A DNA stretch of 64,000 bases, from assembly GCA_017650105.1 (NCBI GenBank), contig JAGCFO010000015.1, positions 97,653 through 161,652 of the forward strand, read 5' to 3'. This DNA comes from Bacteroidaceae bacterium (GTDB taxonomy: Bacteria > Bacteroidota > Bacteroidia > Bacteroidales > Bacteroidaceae). Within the stretch, counting starts at the first letter, position 1; each line of letters begins with the position of its first letter. The notes below the pieces were generated by a model. That model did no database searches. It was not told where the DNA came from and worked only from the letters and a program-made list of their open reading frames with translations. Positions 50,517-59,784 of the stretch are shown here, in pieces. The translations under genes were made by a program, and so were the position numbers.

Positions 50517-53396
50517 TTATTCATATTCCGCCAGTTCTTTGGCAAGGAATGACGACGTGTAACCCTTGTCCTGAGCTGCTATCTCCTCGGGAGTTCCTGT
50601 GGCAACAACGGTGCCTCCTCTCCTTCCTCCCTCAGGACCCATGTCGATGATATAGTCGGCCTGACGGATGACGTCCATGTTGTGCTCGATGACGATGACG
50701 GTATTGCCCCTGTCGACAAGTTGCCCAAGCACGCCCATGAGCACGTTGATGTCTTCGAAGTGGAGACCCGTAGTGGGCTCATCGAGGATATATAAAGTCT
50801 TGCCTGTGTCGCGCTTGGAGAGCTCTGTGGCAAGCTTGACACGCTGGCTTTCACCCCCCGAGAGAGTTGTGGATGACTGCCCCAGCTTGATGTATCCTAA
50901 GCCGATGTTCTGCAGCACCTTTATCTTGTTGAGGATGGTGGGGACGTTTTCGAAGAACTCAACGGCGCGGTTGATTGTCATGTCGAGAATGTCGGCGATG
51001 CTCTTGCCCTTGAAGCGTACCTCAAGGGTTTCGCGATTGTAGCGACGTCCTTGGCACACCTCGCAGGGCACCATCACGTCAGGGAGGAAATTCATCTCGA
51101 TGCTCTTGTATCCGTTGCCGGAGCATGCCTCGCAGCGCCCTCCGCTGATGTTGAAGGAGAAACGCCCTGCCTTGTAGCCGCGCATCTTTGCCTCAGGCAA
51201 GCTGACGAAGAGATTGCGTATGTCGGAAAAGACACCCGTGTATGTTGCGGGGTTGGAGCGCGGTGTGCGCCCAAGGGGCGACTGGTCGATGGTGACGATT
51301 TTGTCGATATTCTCAATGCCTTCGATATGATCGTAAGGCAGAGGCTCGCGTAAAGAACGATAGAAATGATGAGAAAGGATGGGCTGAAGGGTGTCGTTGA
51401 CAAGAGTGGACTTGCCGCTGCCGCTGACGCCTGTCACGCATATCAGCATGCCAAGCGGGAAACGCACGTCGATGTGCTTGAGATTATTTCCGCTGGCTCC
51501 GAAGAGTATGATTTCCTTGCCGTTGCCTTTACGTCGCAAAGGATTCCCGGAATCGTCGGAGGGACGTGAATCGACACGCTTCTCTCCATTGAGGTATTGC
51601 GCGGTAAGGGTGTGTGTAAGGAGCATGTCGGCAGGCTTTCCCGCAAACATCACTTCGCCTCCCTTGCGCCCTGCCAGAGGGCCGAGGTCGATGATATGAT
51701 CGGCAGAAAGCATCATCTCCTTGTCATGCTCCACAACGACAACAGTGTTTCCCAAGTCGCGTAGCTCTTTCAGCGAGTTGATAAGACGCACGTTGTCGCG
51801 CTGATGTAGGCCGATGCTTGGCTCGTCAAGGATATAGAGCACATTGACGAGCTGAGAGCCTATCTGCGTGGCAAGGCGTATTCGTTGGCTCTCACCACCC
51901 GAGAGAGACTGTGACGAGCGTGAAAGGGCAAGATAGTCGAGTCCTACATCAAGAAGGAAACGGAGGCGGATTCCAATCTCCTTGAGGATTTCCTCTGCAA
52001 TTTTCTGTTGTTTGCCTGTGAGGGATTGCTGAGCCTCGCACACCCATTGATACAACTCGCTGATGTCGAGAGCCGAAAGATCCGCGATGTTCTTGTCGAG
52101 AATACGGTAGCTGAGAGCTTCCTTGTTGAGTCGTGTGCCGTTGCACTCGGGGCAGACGCAGGTAGCGGAGAACTGGTCTATCCACTTCTGCTGTGCTGCC
52201 GTGGTGTCGACGTCTTGCATTCCAAGGAAATACTTCACAATGCCGTCGAAGCTAATGAACATGTCTGATTCCTTCAAGAGTGTTGTCTGCACCTTGATTC
52301 GATCGTTGCAGCCATAGAAAATCTCGTTGAGAGTATCTTCGTCAAGTTCATTGACAGGGGTGTCGAGTGAAGCATCGTGGCGCTGTAGCAAGGCATCGAG
52401 AGAGCGGAAAATGAGAATGTTCTTGTAAGGACCGAGAGGAGTGATGGCACCCTGACGTATGGAGAGCGAACGGTCGGGGATAACCTTATCGAGGTCGATG
52501 CTGGTGACGATGCCGAGACCTTTGCATTTGGGGCATGCTCCCTGGGGAGAGTTGAAAGAGAAGTTGTGTGGCGCTGCCTCGCGATAGGAGAGCCCACTCT
52601 CAGGGTCCATAACACGTTTGCTGTAATGGCGGATGTCTCCAGATTCTTTATCAAGAACCATCATAAGGCCGTCGCCCTGTGTCATAGCATTAGTGACACT
52701 CTCTCGGAGACGTTTGTCGTCCTTACCCTGCACCTTCAGCTTGTCGATGACGACTTCAATGTCGTGGTTCTTGTATCTGTCGAGTTTTAGTCCAGGTACC
52801 GTTTCACGTATCTCTCCGTCGACACGCACATAAATGTATCCCTTACGACGCACTTGTTCGAATAGTTCGCGATAATGCCCTTTTCTGCTACGTACAAGGG
52901 GCGCTAATATCATGATGGCACGCCCGTCGTAATCCTTGAGGATGAGATCAATAATCTGCTCCTCGGTGTATTTGACCATCTTCTTCCCAGTAAGGTAGGA
53001 ATGAGGTTCTCCTGCGCGGGCAAAAAGGAGGCGGAGATAGTCGTATATCTCGGTAGTGGTACCTACGGTAGAACGAGGATTCTTGTTGGTGGTCTTCTGT
53101 TCAATGGAGATTACAGGACTTAGTCCCGATATCTTGTCAACGTCGGGGCGCTGAAGATTACCGAGAAAGTTGCGAGCATAGGCAGAGAAGGTCTCAATAT
53201 ACCTTCGCTGTCCCTCAGCGAAGAGAGTATCGAAGGCAAGCGATGATTTTCCGCTGCCGCTCAATCCCGTAATGACGGTAAGAGAACGGTATGGTATGGT
53301 AACGTTGATATCCTTGAGATTGTGCTCCCGGGCTCCATACACTTCTATATCGGGCTCCTTCGTCTGTTGTATAAGGGTGCTTTCTGCTATGCTCAT
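50517..53396 (-). CDS. uvrA: UvrA, excinuclease ABC subunit A
   Basis: 959 residues, full length. Two ABC cassettes: first GLSGSGKSSLAF with its ABC signature LSGGESQRIRLA, second GVSGSGKSTLVND with LSGGESQRVKLA. Two zinc-binding clusters are visible: CPKCKGLG/CPECNGTR and CEACSGNG/CEVCQGRR. UvrA scans DNA for bulky damage and loads UvrB. Downstream of the CHU_C-like gene on the same strand (29-base gap), so the two may be co-transcribed. Confidence 0.98.
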   Translation of the reverse strand: MSIAESTLIQQTKEPDIEVYGAREHNLKDINVTIPYRSLTVITGLSGSGKSSLAFDTLFAEGQRRYIETFSAYARNFLGNLQRPDVDKISGLSPVISIEQKTTNKNPRSTVGTTTEIYDYLRLLFARAGEPHSYLTGKKMVKYTEEQIIDLILKDYDGRAIMILAPLVRSRKGHYRELFEQVRRKGYIYVRVDGEIRETVPGLKLDRYKNHDIEVVIDKLKVQGKDDKRLRESVTNAMTQGDGLMMVLDKESGDIRHYSKRVMDPESGLSYREAAPHNFSFNSPQGACPKCKGLGIVTSIDLDKVIPDRSLSIRQGAITPLGPYKNILIFRSLDALLQRHDASLDTPVNELDEDTLNEIFYGCNDRIKVQTTLLKESDMFISFDGIVKYFLGMQDVDTTAAQQKWIDQFSATCVCPECNGTRLNKEALSYRILDKNIADLSALDISELYQWVCEAQQSLTGKQQKIAEEILKEIGIRLRFLLDVGLDYLALSRSSQSLSGGESQRIRLATQIGSQLVNVLYILDEPSIGLHQRDNVRLINSLKELRDLGNTVVVVEHDKEMMLSADHIIDLGPLAGRKGGEVMFAGKPADMLLTHTLTAQYLNGEKRVDSRPSDDSGNPLRRKGNGKEIILFGASGNNLKHIDVRFPLGMLICVTGVSGSGKSTLVNDTLQPILSHHFYRSLREPLPYDHIEGIENIDKIVTIDQSPLGRTPRSNPATYTGVFSDIRNLFVSLPEAKMRGYKAGRFSFNISGGRCEACSGNGYKSIEMNFLPDVMVPCEVCQGRRYNRETLEVRFKGKSIADILDMTINRAVEFFENVPTILNKIKVLQNIGLGYIKLGQSSTTLSGGESQRVKLATELSKRDTGKTLYILDEPTTGLHFEDINVLMGVLGQLVDRGNTVIVIEHNMDVIRQADYIIDMGPEGGRRGGTVVATGTPEEIAAQDKGYTSSFLAKELAEYE

Positions 53397-53425
53397 TGTG
53401 TGGAAAGAGTTCGTCAGTCTTAAGG

Positions 53426-54226
53426 TTAGTTTCCGCCAGTTGTCGTACGTTCACGGGAAGTGGTAAGGAGGTTGACGTCGGAGCGCTGGGTGTAGATGAC
53501 GCCGTCGGAGCCTACTGCTTCAACGCTGATGAAGTATACCCCGTCGGGGGCTGGTTGCCCATTAATCTTACCATCCCAGCAGACGTAATATGCGTAATCG
53601 CCCTCATACACCACTTCCAGCGTCTGGTCGGTGCCGCTTGTAATCTTTTGCCCCCACCGGTTAAAGACAGACATGCGGAAGGAAAGAAGGCTCTGAGTCT
53701 TCACTCGTAGGAGATCGTTGTAACCGTCATCGTTAGGTGTAAAAGCATTGTAGACATATATGGACGACCCTTTGAGGGAGAACTTCAGCTGGTCGAAGGT
53801 GTCTTGTTCTGTAGATCCTTCTTCTCCTGTCTCCTTGTTGCGATAGGTGATGGAGAGCCCCACGCGGTAGCTGATGGAAGTGCTAGGCATATATATACCG
53901 TCTTTCTTTACCGATGTGCCACTCTCGCGGAACGTGTACTCCGTAACTTCATCGTTGCGGACGGCAAGAACGGTTTCTTCCGAATCCTCAATCTTCACTA
54001 TGGTCCATTCGTAGTATATGGCGTAGCCTGCGGTATCACGCGGATTGGCGTAGAAAGTCACCTCCAGGGGAGCGTCGTAGGTGGAACCATTAGCAAGTTC
54101 CTCCTCTTCACCGACATGATTAATGAAGATGCCAACGGGAGAGACTGATGGGTACCAGTCGTTTGCCAAAGCTGGTAAGGGTGCTGCCAGCAGAAGGCTG
54201 AGGAGGAAAAAGTGAATGTGTTTCAT
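53426..54226 (-). CDS. Secreted protein with gliding-motility C-terminal (CHU_C/T9SS type B) domain
   Basis: ATG at 54226 (MKHIHFFLLSLLLAAPLPALA) gives the signal peptide; eight residues of open frame lie further up. About 266 residues. The N-terminal part holds an Ig-like/PKD-type region. The end has YVYNAFTPNDDGYNDLL, FNRWGQKI and GWDGKINGQPAPDGVYFI-type residues: the gliding motility-associated C-terminal domain that directs secretion by the type IX system. Small size suggests it is little more than a domain plus sorting signal. Promoter element TATCTTTG lies 22 bases upstream. Confidence 0.87.
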   Translation of the reverse strand: MKHIHFFLLSLLLAAPLPALANDWYPSVSPVGIFINHVGEEEELANGSTYDAPLEVTFYANPRDTAGYAIYYEWTIVKIEDSEETVLAVRNDEVTEYTFRESGTSVKKDGIYMPSTSISYRVGLSITYRNKETGEEGSTEQDTFDQLKFSLKGSSIYVYNAFTPNDDGYNDLLRVKTQSLLSFRMSVFNRWGQKITSGTDQTLEVVYEGDYAYYVCWDGKINGQPAPDGVYFISVEAVGSDGVIYTQRSDVNLLTTSRERTTTGGN

Positions 54227-54247
54227 CGTCGGATATTTTTCAAACAG

Positions 54248-54255
54248 CAAAGATA
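54248..54255 (-). promoter_or_regulatory. -7 type promoter element for the CHU_C gene
   Basis: TATCTTTG on the minus strand, 21 bases before the ATG at 54226. Confidence 0.55.
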
Positions 54256-54371
54256 AGCCTTTTTTGCGTTATACAAGCATTTTTTCATTAATAAAAACGT
54301 TAATAAGTCCCAAATTCGTATTCTATCCGATTATTTTTGGAATTCCTTTTTCATATTTTGCCAAGTTGTAT

Positions 54372-54379
54372 TACTTTTG
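54372..54379 (+). promoter_or_regulatory. -7 type promoter element for the LysM gene
   Basis: TACTTTTG, 21 bases before the ATG at 54401. It overlaps the TTG at 54377, which is therefore unlikely to be the start. Confidence 0.55.
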
Positions 54380-54400
54380 CACTCCATAAATGGACATCAG

Positions 54401-56338
54401 ATGAATAAGCGTTTACTATCTATAGTGACCCTCGCATTCTGCCTTCTGGTAGGAGGTCAGGCATTTGCTGGCGACAGCTATTTTATCCACACCGTAACAA
54501 AAGGGCAAGGGCTCTATTCTATCGCCCGTATGTATGGCGTAACAGAAGCTGAAATTATTGCCCTCAATCCAGGCTGTGAGCAGGTGATACGTGCGGGGCA
54601 GCAGTTGCGCATCCCACAGAAATCCGATTCGTCCACAGCGCACGACAGACAGGCTTCGGGAGGAAAACGTTTCCATGCCATCAAAGCAGGAGAAACTCTT
54701 TATCGTCTTACGGTGATGTATGGCGTCAGCGCTAAGGAGATTTGCGACGCAAACCCTGGACTGACAGCCGAGAATCTTCAGGCAGGGCAAGTGGTGCTTA
54801 TACCCCCTTCTTCTAAAGGAACTGAGACGACAAACTCCTCAAAGGAGTCGCAATTGACGGTTACACCTGTGACATCCAACCAGACGAAAGCTACCCGAGA
54901 AATATCTCTCGATCAGCTGACAAAAATGAAGGATGCGGATACAAAGACGAAGGCGAGTGCTGCAACAGCAGGTGACTGTAAGAAGATGCATACTGTGCGT
55001 CTGTTTGAAACCATCTACAGTCTTTCTCGCAAGTACGGTGTCAGTCAGGAGGCCCTCGTTGCTGCTAACCCCTCGCTGAGGGACGGCAAGCTGAAATTGG
55101 GACAAGTAATCTGCATCCCTTACACAAACGAGGAACTGGTTGCTATGTCAGAGAACGAGAAATCTCCAACTGTGAAGGAAGAGACGGTGGTAGCTGATGC
55201 TGCGCCTGTTTCCGAAGAGCCTGTATCAGACGAAGATTCCTACATCCGTACTCCCTGGGAGGGGCTTAACGTAGCGCTTATCCTTCCATTCATGCTTGAG
55301 ACGAAGAACTCAGCAGCATCCTCCGACCAGTCGAAAATGGTGGAGTATTATGAAGGATTTCTTCTTGCCATTGACAGCTTGAAGCATGCTGGCGTTTCCA
55401 TCAATCTTTGGGTGTTCGACTCAGGCGGGGCAAAGACATCGATCGCTCCTATTCTTGAAGGAGAGGCAATGAGCCACATGGACATCATATTCGGTCCCAT
55501 GCATGCCTCACATATCGCTGAGGCTTCTAAGTTTGCACAGCAGCACCGCATTCCGTTGGTGCTCCCGTTTGAGCGCGACGTGGATCAAGTGTTTGAAAAT
55601 CCTATGATTTATCAGGTCAACACCCCTCAGTCGTACCTTAACTCTGAAGTTTTCGACCACTTCTTCGAAACCTTCCGAAATCCCAATGTCCTTTTCTTCG
55701 GAAAAGAAGGAACGACGCCTGATCCCTTCTGCAGCGCTCTGCAACAAGAACTCATGCAGCGAGGATTCAGCTACTCAACCAACCCAGCCGACACGACGTC
55801 GAATGTCAGCAGCCTCATGCAATACTGCAGTCCGTCGGCCGATAATGTCTTGATGCTTACCACTTCCGATCATGATGTGCTGAGCAAAATGCTCCCTACC
55901 TTCCAGCTGATGGCACGCGACACCATTGCTGAAGTGCATCTCTTCGGCTACCCGAAGTACCAGATCTACTCGACGAGTCATATGGATGCTTTTTACGAGT
56001 GTGACACCTATTTCTATTCGCAGTTCTACACCAACAACACCCTTCCCGATGCCGTAGCTTTTCATCGACTGTTCAGCCGTAGCTATATGCGTGACATCGT
56101 CAATCGCTATCCTAAGTTTGCTATCCTCGGATTCGACACTGGCTACTATTTCCTCCGTGCGCTCTCGCAGCATCCGCGTAATTTTGCTGAGCAGCTGCCG
56201 CGTTTCCGTTGCAAAACCATACAGACTGGGTTCCGTTTTGAGCGCGTCAATAACTGGGCAGGGTTCATAAACAACAAAGTCAACTTCATTCATTTCAGCA
56301 AGGATGGGGAACTTCGGAAAATCGATTTCGATGATTGA
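54401..56338 (+). CDS. LysM repeats fused to a periplasmic-binding (LIVBP-like) domain
   Basis: ATG at 54401 (MNKRLLSIVTLAFCLLVGGQAFA) gives a clean signal peptide. About 645 residues. Three LysM domains at ~30-75 (HTVTKGQGLYSIARMYGV), ~95-140 (HAIKAGETLYRLTVMYGV) and ~200-245 (HTVRLFETIYSLSRKYGV) bind peptidoglycan. The C-terminal ~350 residues have a type I periplasmic-binding fold (NVALILPFMLETKNS, VEYYEGFLLAIDSL, IIFGPMHASHIAE). The combination is typical of Bacteroidota and probably senses or binds a ligand at the cell wall. Stop codon overlaps the next gene by 8 bases. Confidence 0.88.
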   Translation: MNKRLLSIVTLAFCLLVGGQAFAGDSYFIHTVTKGQGLYSIARMYGVTEAEIIALNPGCEQVIRAGQQLRIPQKSDSSTAHDRQASGGKRFHAIKAGETLYRLTVMYGVSAKEICDANPGLTAENLQAGQVVLIPPSSKGTETTNSSKESQLTVTPVTSNQTKATREISLDQLTKMKDADTKTKASAATAGDCKKMHTVRLFETIYSLSRKYGVSQEALVAANPSLRDGKLKLGQVICIPYTNEELVAMSENEKSPTVKEETVVADAAPVSEEPVSDEDSYIRTPWEGLNVALILPFMLETKNSAASSDQSKMVEYYEGFLLAIDSLKHAGVSINLWVFDSGGAKTSIAPILEGEAMSHMDIIFGPMHASHIAEASKFAQQHRIPLVLPFERDVDQVFENPMIYQVNTPQSYLNSEVFDHFFETFRNPNVLFFGKEGTTPDPFCSALQQELMQRGFSYSTNPADTTSNVSSLMQYCSPSADNVLMLTTSDHDVLSKMLPTFQLMARDTIAEVHLFGYPKYQIYSTSHMDAFYECDTYFYSQFYTNNTLPDAVAFHRLFSRSYMRDIVNRYPKFAILGFDTGYYFLRALSQHPRNFAEQLPRFRCKTIQTGFRFERVNNWAGFINNKVNFIHFSKDGELRKIDFDD

Positions 56339-57089
56339 AAGATACCGGCCTTTGCTTTTGCTGAAGGGTCTATGCATCTGCCTGCTGTCCTTCCTTTTCA
56401 TTGTTCCGGCAAAGGCACAGGTGGGTGACTTGCGCCATAACTTTGCCATTGGCGTAGCAGGAGGCGGATGTCTCAATCGTGTTGATTTCAGTCCTTCTAT
56501 CAAGCAGAACTACCTTCCTGGAGCTAACGCTGGACTTGTTTTTCGTTTCACGAGCGAGAAATATTTCAGCATGATTTGTGCCACGCAGATAGAGTTGAAC
56601 TATGTACAGCGAGGGTGGAAAGAGAATATCACCGACGGTTCGAACAACACCTATTCGCGCACTACTCATTATATGGAAGTGCCCTTCCTTGTTCATCTCG
56701 GTGTGGGGCAGGAGCAGCGTGGTGTGCAGTTCTTTTTTAATGCAGGCCCTCTCTTAGGTTGGTATCTGAATTCTACCGAGCGCTACGGCTATTCGGAGGA
56801 ATATCCTTGGAGTGTTTACTATCGCTCAAACGGCATGTATTATCAGTATGGTGACTCGCCGAATGATCCCACATCTCCCGGCAAGGCAGTTGAAAACATG
56901 CTTGAGTATGGCATTACCGGAGGAGCAGGAGTGGAACTGAAGACTGCAGTTGGCAATTTTACTGTTGAGGGACGATATTATTTCGGTCTGTCTGATATGT
57001 TCGGCAATTCTAAGGCAGACCCCTTCGGTCGTTCTGCCAATCAGACTATCTATGCCCGGATAGCCTATCTCATTGATATAGTCCGCTAA
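56331..57089 (+). CDS. PorT-like outer-membrane beta-barrel protein
   Basis: 252 residues from the ATG at 56331, whose first bases overlap the stop of the LysM gene. Signal peptide (CICLLSFLFIVPAKAQ). Alternating aromatic strands (NFAIGVAGGGCLNRVDF, YMEVPFLVHLGVGQEQRGVQFFFNAGPLLGWYL) and the final RIAYLIDIVR indicate an eight-stranded barrel of the outer-membrane beta-barrel family that includes PorT. No enzymatic motif. Coupled translation with the LysM/periplasmic-binding protein suggests both act in the envelope as a unit. PorT itself is a T9SS component; orthology is not proven. Confidence 0.75.
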   Translation: MIERYRPLLLLKGLCICLLSFLFIVPAKAQVGDLRHNFAIGVAGGGCLNRVDFSPSIKQNYLPGANAGLVFRFTSEKYFSMICATQIELNYVQRGWKENITDGSNNTYSRTTHYMEVPFLVHLGVGQEQRGVQFFFNAGPLLGWYLNSTERYGYSEEYPWSVYYRSNGMYYQYGDSPNDPTSPGKAVENMLEYGITGGAGVELKTAVGNFTVEGRYYFGLSDMFGNSKADPFGRSANQTIYARIAYLIDIVR

Positions 57090-57121
57090 AAAACGGGCGG
57101 CTTAATTATATTGTTAAAGAA

Positions 57122-57571
57122 ATGGCAACGAAATCTGAAAACTACTCACTTCTCTATCAACAGGCATGTGCTCTGGCTGAAAACGAAGAAGACTCAATAG
57201 CTCTTATGGCAAACCTTTCAGCATTGCTGCACGAGGCATTTCACTTCTGGTGGACTGGATGGTATCGCGTAAAGGGTGAAGTCCTAGTTTTAGGCCCCTT
57301 TCAAGGTCCGTTAGCATGCACGCGTATTCCCTTCGGACGAGGAGTGTGTGGCACTGCTTGGAAAGAGCGTGTCACTCAGGTGGTTCCCGATGTGGAACTG
57401 TTTCCAGGGCATATTGCTTGCAGCAGCGAGTCGAAGAGTGAGATAGTCGTTCCTGTGATTAAGGGTGAAGAGGTGATAGCTGTGCTTGACATCGATAGCG
57501 AGAAGTTGGGAACTTTTGACGATATCGATCGTCTTTGGCTTGAACGTATTGCATCGCTGGTAGCGAAATAG
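57122..57571 (+). CDS. msrC: Free methionine-(R)-sulfoxide reductase (GAF domain)
   Basis: 149 residues, single GAF domain. The three redox cysteines match the E. coli enzyme in spacing: C66 (PLACTRIPFG), C76 (GRGVCGTAW) and C100 (PGHIACSSES), 10 and 24 residues apart as for C84/C94/C118. The protein reduces free Met-R-sulfoxide using thioredoxin. Its 32-base gap from the barrel gene suggests an operon, although a separate promoter cannot be excluded. Cytosolic. Followed by a strong terminator. Confidence 0.93.
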   Translation: MATKSENYSLLYQQACALAENEEDSIALMANLSALLHEAFHFWWTGWYRVKGEVLVLGPFQGPLACTRIPFGRGVCGTAWKERVTQVVPDVELFPGHIACSSESKSEIVVPVIKGEEVIAVLDIDSEKLGTFDDIDRLWLERIASLVAK

Positions 57572-57588
57572 TCTTATTATAGAATATA

Positions 57589-57623
57589 AAAAAGCGCACG
57601 CCTTTGTCTGGCATGCGCTTTTT
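57589..57623 (+). terminator. Hairpin terminator after msrC
   Basis: Stem AAAAAGCGCA / TGCGCTTTTT with inner GCC/GGC pairing and a T-run. It lies between convergent genes and may serve both. Confidence 0.8.
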
Positions 57624-57693
57624 GTTTCCATAGTGAGTGTGACTCTTTCAGAAAGAGCAACGAGAGGAGGGTGACATCCGAAATGAGGGCATG

Positions 57694-58176
57694 CTAAAGC
57701 TGGTAGTAGCGGGCATCATCCTTGCTATAGCAGCAGATGATTACCTCTCCGCTGAAAGGGCTTTCACGTATGGTTTGTAGGGCTATCTGCGCTGCCTCTG
57801 CTTTCGGGTAGCCGTACACGCCAGTGCTGATGCAAGGGAAGGCAATGCTCCTAAGCCCTTTGGCTGAAGCAATCTCCAGCGATGTGCGGTAACAGGAGGC
57901 AAGTAGTTCTGCTTCATTCCCCGTTCCGTGATAGATAGGTCCCACTGTGTGGATGACATAGGTACAGGGAAGGCGGTAGGCGCCAGTGATTTTACTTTGC
58001 CCTGTTTCGCAACCGTTGAGCGTAGCACACTCCTTCAGCAGTCCACTCCCGGCAGCACGATGAATAGCTCCGTCCACGCCGCCCCCTCCCAGTAGTGAGC
58101 GGTTGGCAGCGTTCACAATAGCATCGACATGAAGTGTTGTGATGTCAGCTACGATAATACGGATGTTGTTTGCCAT
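57694..58176 (-). CDS. Macro domain protein (O-acetyl-ADP-ribose deacetylase-like)
   Basis: 160 residues. The macro fold is shown by [40 protein letters not shown] and [19 protein letters not shown]. Family members (YmdB) hydrolyse O-acetyl-ADP-ribose or remove ADP-ribose from proteins or DNA. The stop codon faces the msrC terminator. Start is 45 bases downstream of the stop of the zeta-toxin-like gene on the same strand, so the two may be co-transcribed. Confidence 0.92.
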   Translation of the reverse strand: MANNIRIIVADITTLHVDAIVNAANRSLLGGGGVDGAIHRAAGSGLLKECATLNGCETGQSKITGAYRLPCTYVIHTVGPIYHGTGNEAELLASCYRTSLEIASAKGLRSIAFPCISTGVYGYPKAEAAQIALQTIRESPFSGEVIICCYSKDDARYYQL

Positions 58177-58221
58177 AAGGAAATGTAGTGGATGGTTTTT
58201 GTTTGTAGTAGGAAGTGTGTG

Positions 58222-59157
58222 TTACATAACTCCCGAGCGGGGAGCAACTCCCAGTTCAGTAATCCATTGGAGGACGAGTGAGGCAGGCACCGTTATGCGT
58301 TGTTTGTCAAAGTTGTACACCATATCGTCGCCTCTTGCTGCGGCTTTAGTGAGATAGGAATACTCCCATGAGCGCATACCATGATGAAACTCGTTGTAGA
58401 GCCATCTTACATCGCGCCCTGAAAGGGTTACAATCTGTCCGTCAAAGGAATAGACCACATTCTGGTTTTTTTCAGCTTTTTCGGCGAGGAATTTCCGCAC
58501 GAAGTACTTGAGTTCCGAGGCGTAGACGGTATTGTACCGGTCGATGCGGAAATTGTGAGCCATACCCACGAGTTGTTCGAATGAGATGTCTTTTGGGGAG
58601 GTTGGCCCTCCTGAAGCGAGCACAGTTGCCATTCCCAGGCTGTTGTCGTAGATATGCCATCGGTCGACGACGGGAATGTAGACATTCACAAGATTGTCGA
58701 TGCCCGCGATATACCTGCGACGAATATCACGTTCTGGCACAAAATGCCCGCCTTCTTGTACGCGCTGCTCCACGCGTGCCACAGCTTGATCTGCATTGGG
58801 AAGCCAGAAGAAGAAAAGCTCTACCTTGAAACCGTGCGCATGTGCTCTCTCGGCAAGGTTGTGGCGTGCGTTTCCCGAGAGAGTCGTCTCGATGCAGAAG
58901 CTCTTGCGCCCACGCAGATGTTGCTCAAACGATTCGCTGTTGGCTCGCCCCGCACGGAAACGCACGCTGTATGGGTCCTCGGGACGTATTTCGCGCGCCA
59001 CGTCATCGGCATTCAGATAGTCGGGGTCCCCGAGTTGCTTTCCCAGCAGCGTTCGGAAGGCAGTAGTCTTGCCGGCACCGTTGCAGCCCGCTACGATATA
59101 GAGAGTGCGATGTCGGAAGAGATGGGCAATCTTGCGCTGCAGGTTGAGCTTCTTCAT
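58222..59157 (-). CDS. Zeta-toxin-like P-loop kinase
   Basis: 311 residues. Walker A VAGCNGAGKTTAFR, then YLNADDVAREI, an active-site Asp, and IETTLSGN, the layout of zeta toxins that phosphorylate UDP-GlcNAc and stop cell-wall synthesis. The first ~190 residues hold the kinase; the C-terminal ~120 residues (EKNQNVVYSFDGQIVTLSGRDVRWLYNEF...) are an extra domain not found in the classic toxin. No epsilon-like antitoxin gene is seen on either side, so a housekeeping or chromosomal-type kinase function is at least as likely as toxicity. Confidence 0.8.
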   Translation of the reverse strand: MKKLNLQRKIAHLFRHRTLYIVAGCNGAGKTTAFRTLLGKQLGDPDYLNADDVAREIRPEDPYSVRFRAGRANSESFEQHLRGRKSFCIETTLSGNARHNLAERAHAHGFKVELFFFWLPNADQAVARVEQRVQEGGHFVPERDIRRRYIAGIDNLVNVYIPVVDRWHIYDNSLGMATVLASGGPTSPKDISFEQLVGMAHNFRIDRYNTVYASELKYFVRKFLAEKAEKNQNVVYSFDGQIVTLSGRDVRWLYNEFHHGMRSWEYSYLTKAAARGDDMVYNFDKQRITVPASLVLQWITELGVAPRSGVM

Positions 59158-59275
59158 AGTGTGAGGGAAGACTGTTTTTCCGTTGCGAAGTTAAACAGAA
59201 AAAATGATTTTGCAATAATCGAGAAAGGAAAAAAGCTTATGGAGAAGGATAACTATCGTATTTTTTCTTTTTTTC

Positions 59276-59307
59276 TTGGAACATTCAAAAAGAAAGCCTT
59301 ATCTTTG
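59276..59307 (+). promoter_or_regulatory. ssrA promoter
   Basis: TTGG at about 59276 and TATCTTTG at 59300-59307, spaced about 20 bases, 18 bases before the RNA 5' end. Confidence 0.7.
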
Positions 59308-59324
59308 CAGCGCAAAAACATGCT

Positions 59325-59721
59325 GGGGCTGCCTGGTTTTGACAGCGGGCAGGAGAGGTATGTAAGCATGCAGTGCATTGGTCGGTAGCACTCTAATCTG
59401 ACGGATCAACAATTAATTGGCGAAAACAACTACGCTCTCGCTGCTTAATCGAAGTATAGTAGATTGAAGCTCAATCCCGTCACAAGGTGATGGGACGAGA
59501 CATCACCCGGAAGCTCTGGTCCCGAAGCTCGTCGATACGGTGGTGCAGGTAAATCGGGAATCGCCCCAGGAGGCCTCGCTCCAAAGGTTAAATCTTCAGA
59601 GGATAAGGTTCAGACCGGGTAGCTCCGGCCAAGTCTGTTCACGAAAAAACAAGCGGAGATAAGCATGTAGAAAGCATATGGCTTCCCCGTTTGGACGAGG
59701 GTTCGACTCCCTCCAGCTCCA
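59325..59721 (+). ncRNA. ssrA: Transfer-messenger RNA (tmRNA)
   Basis: The 5' end GGGGCUG pairs with 3' AGCUCC as the tRNA-like acceptor; the T-arm GGTTCGACTCC is at the end. The tag-encoding stretch GGC GAA AAC AAC TAC GCT CTC GCT GCT TAA encodes GENNYALAA plus stop, so the resume codon is GGC. No CCA is encoded after the discriminator A. tmRNA rescues stalled ribosomes and tags their products for ClpXP. Confidence 0.97.
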
Positions 59722-59734
59722 CTCCTCTAACACG

Positions 59735-59766
59735 AAGAAATCCGCTCAAGGCGGATTTCTTTTTTC
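59735..59766 (+). terminator. Hairpin terminator after ssrA
   Basis: An 11-bp stem AAGAAATCCGC / GCGGATTTCTT with a 5-base loop and T-run. It lies between ssrA and the convergent DUF2807 gene. Confidence 0.85.
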
Positions 59767-59784
59767 ATGGATAGGTGTGAGTAC

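Noticed and set aside
58222..59157. Complete epsilon/zeta toxin-antitoxin module
   Set aside because: No epsilon-like gene upstream or downstream; only the kinase is supported.
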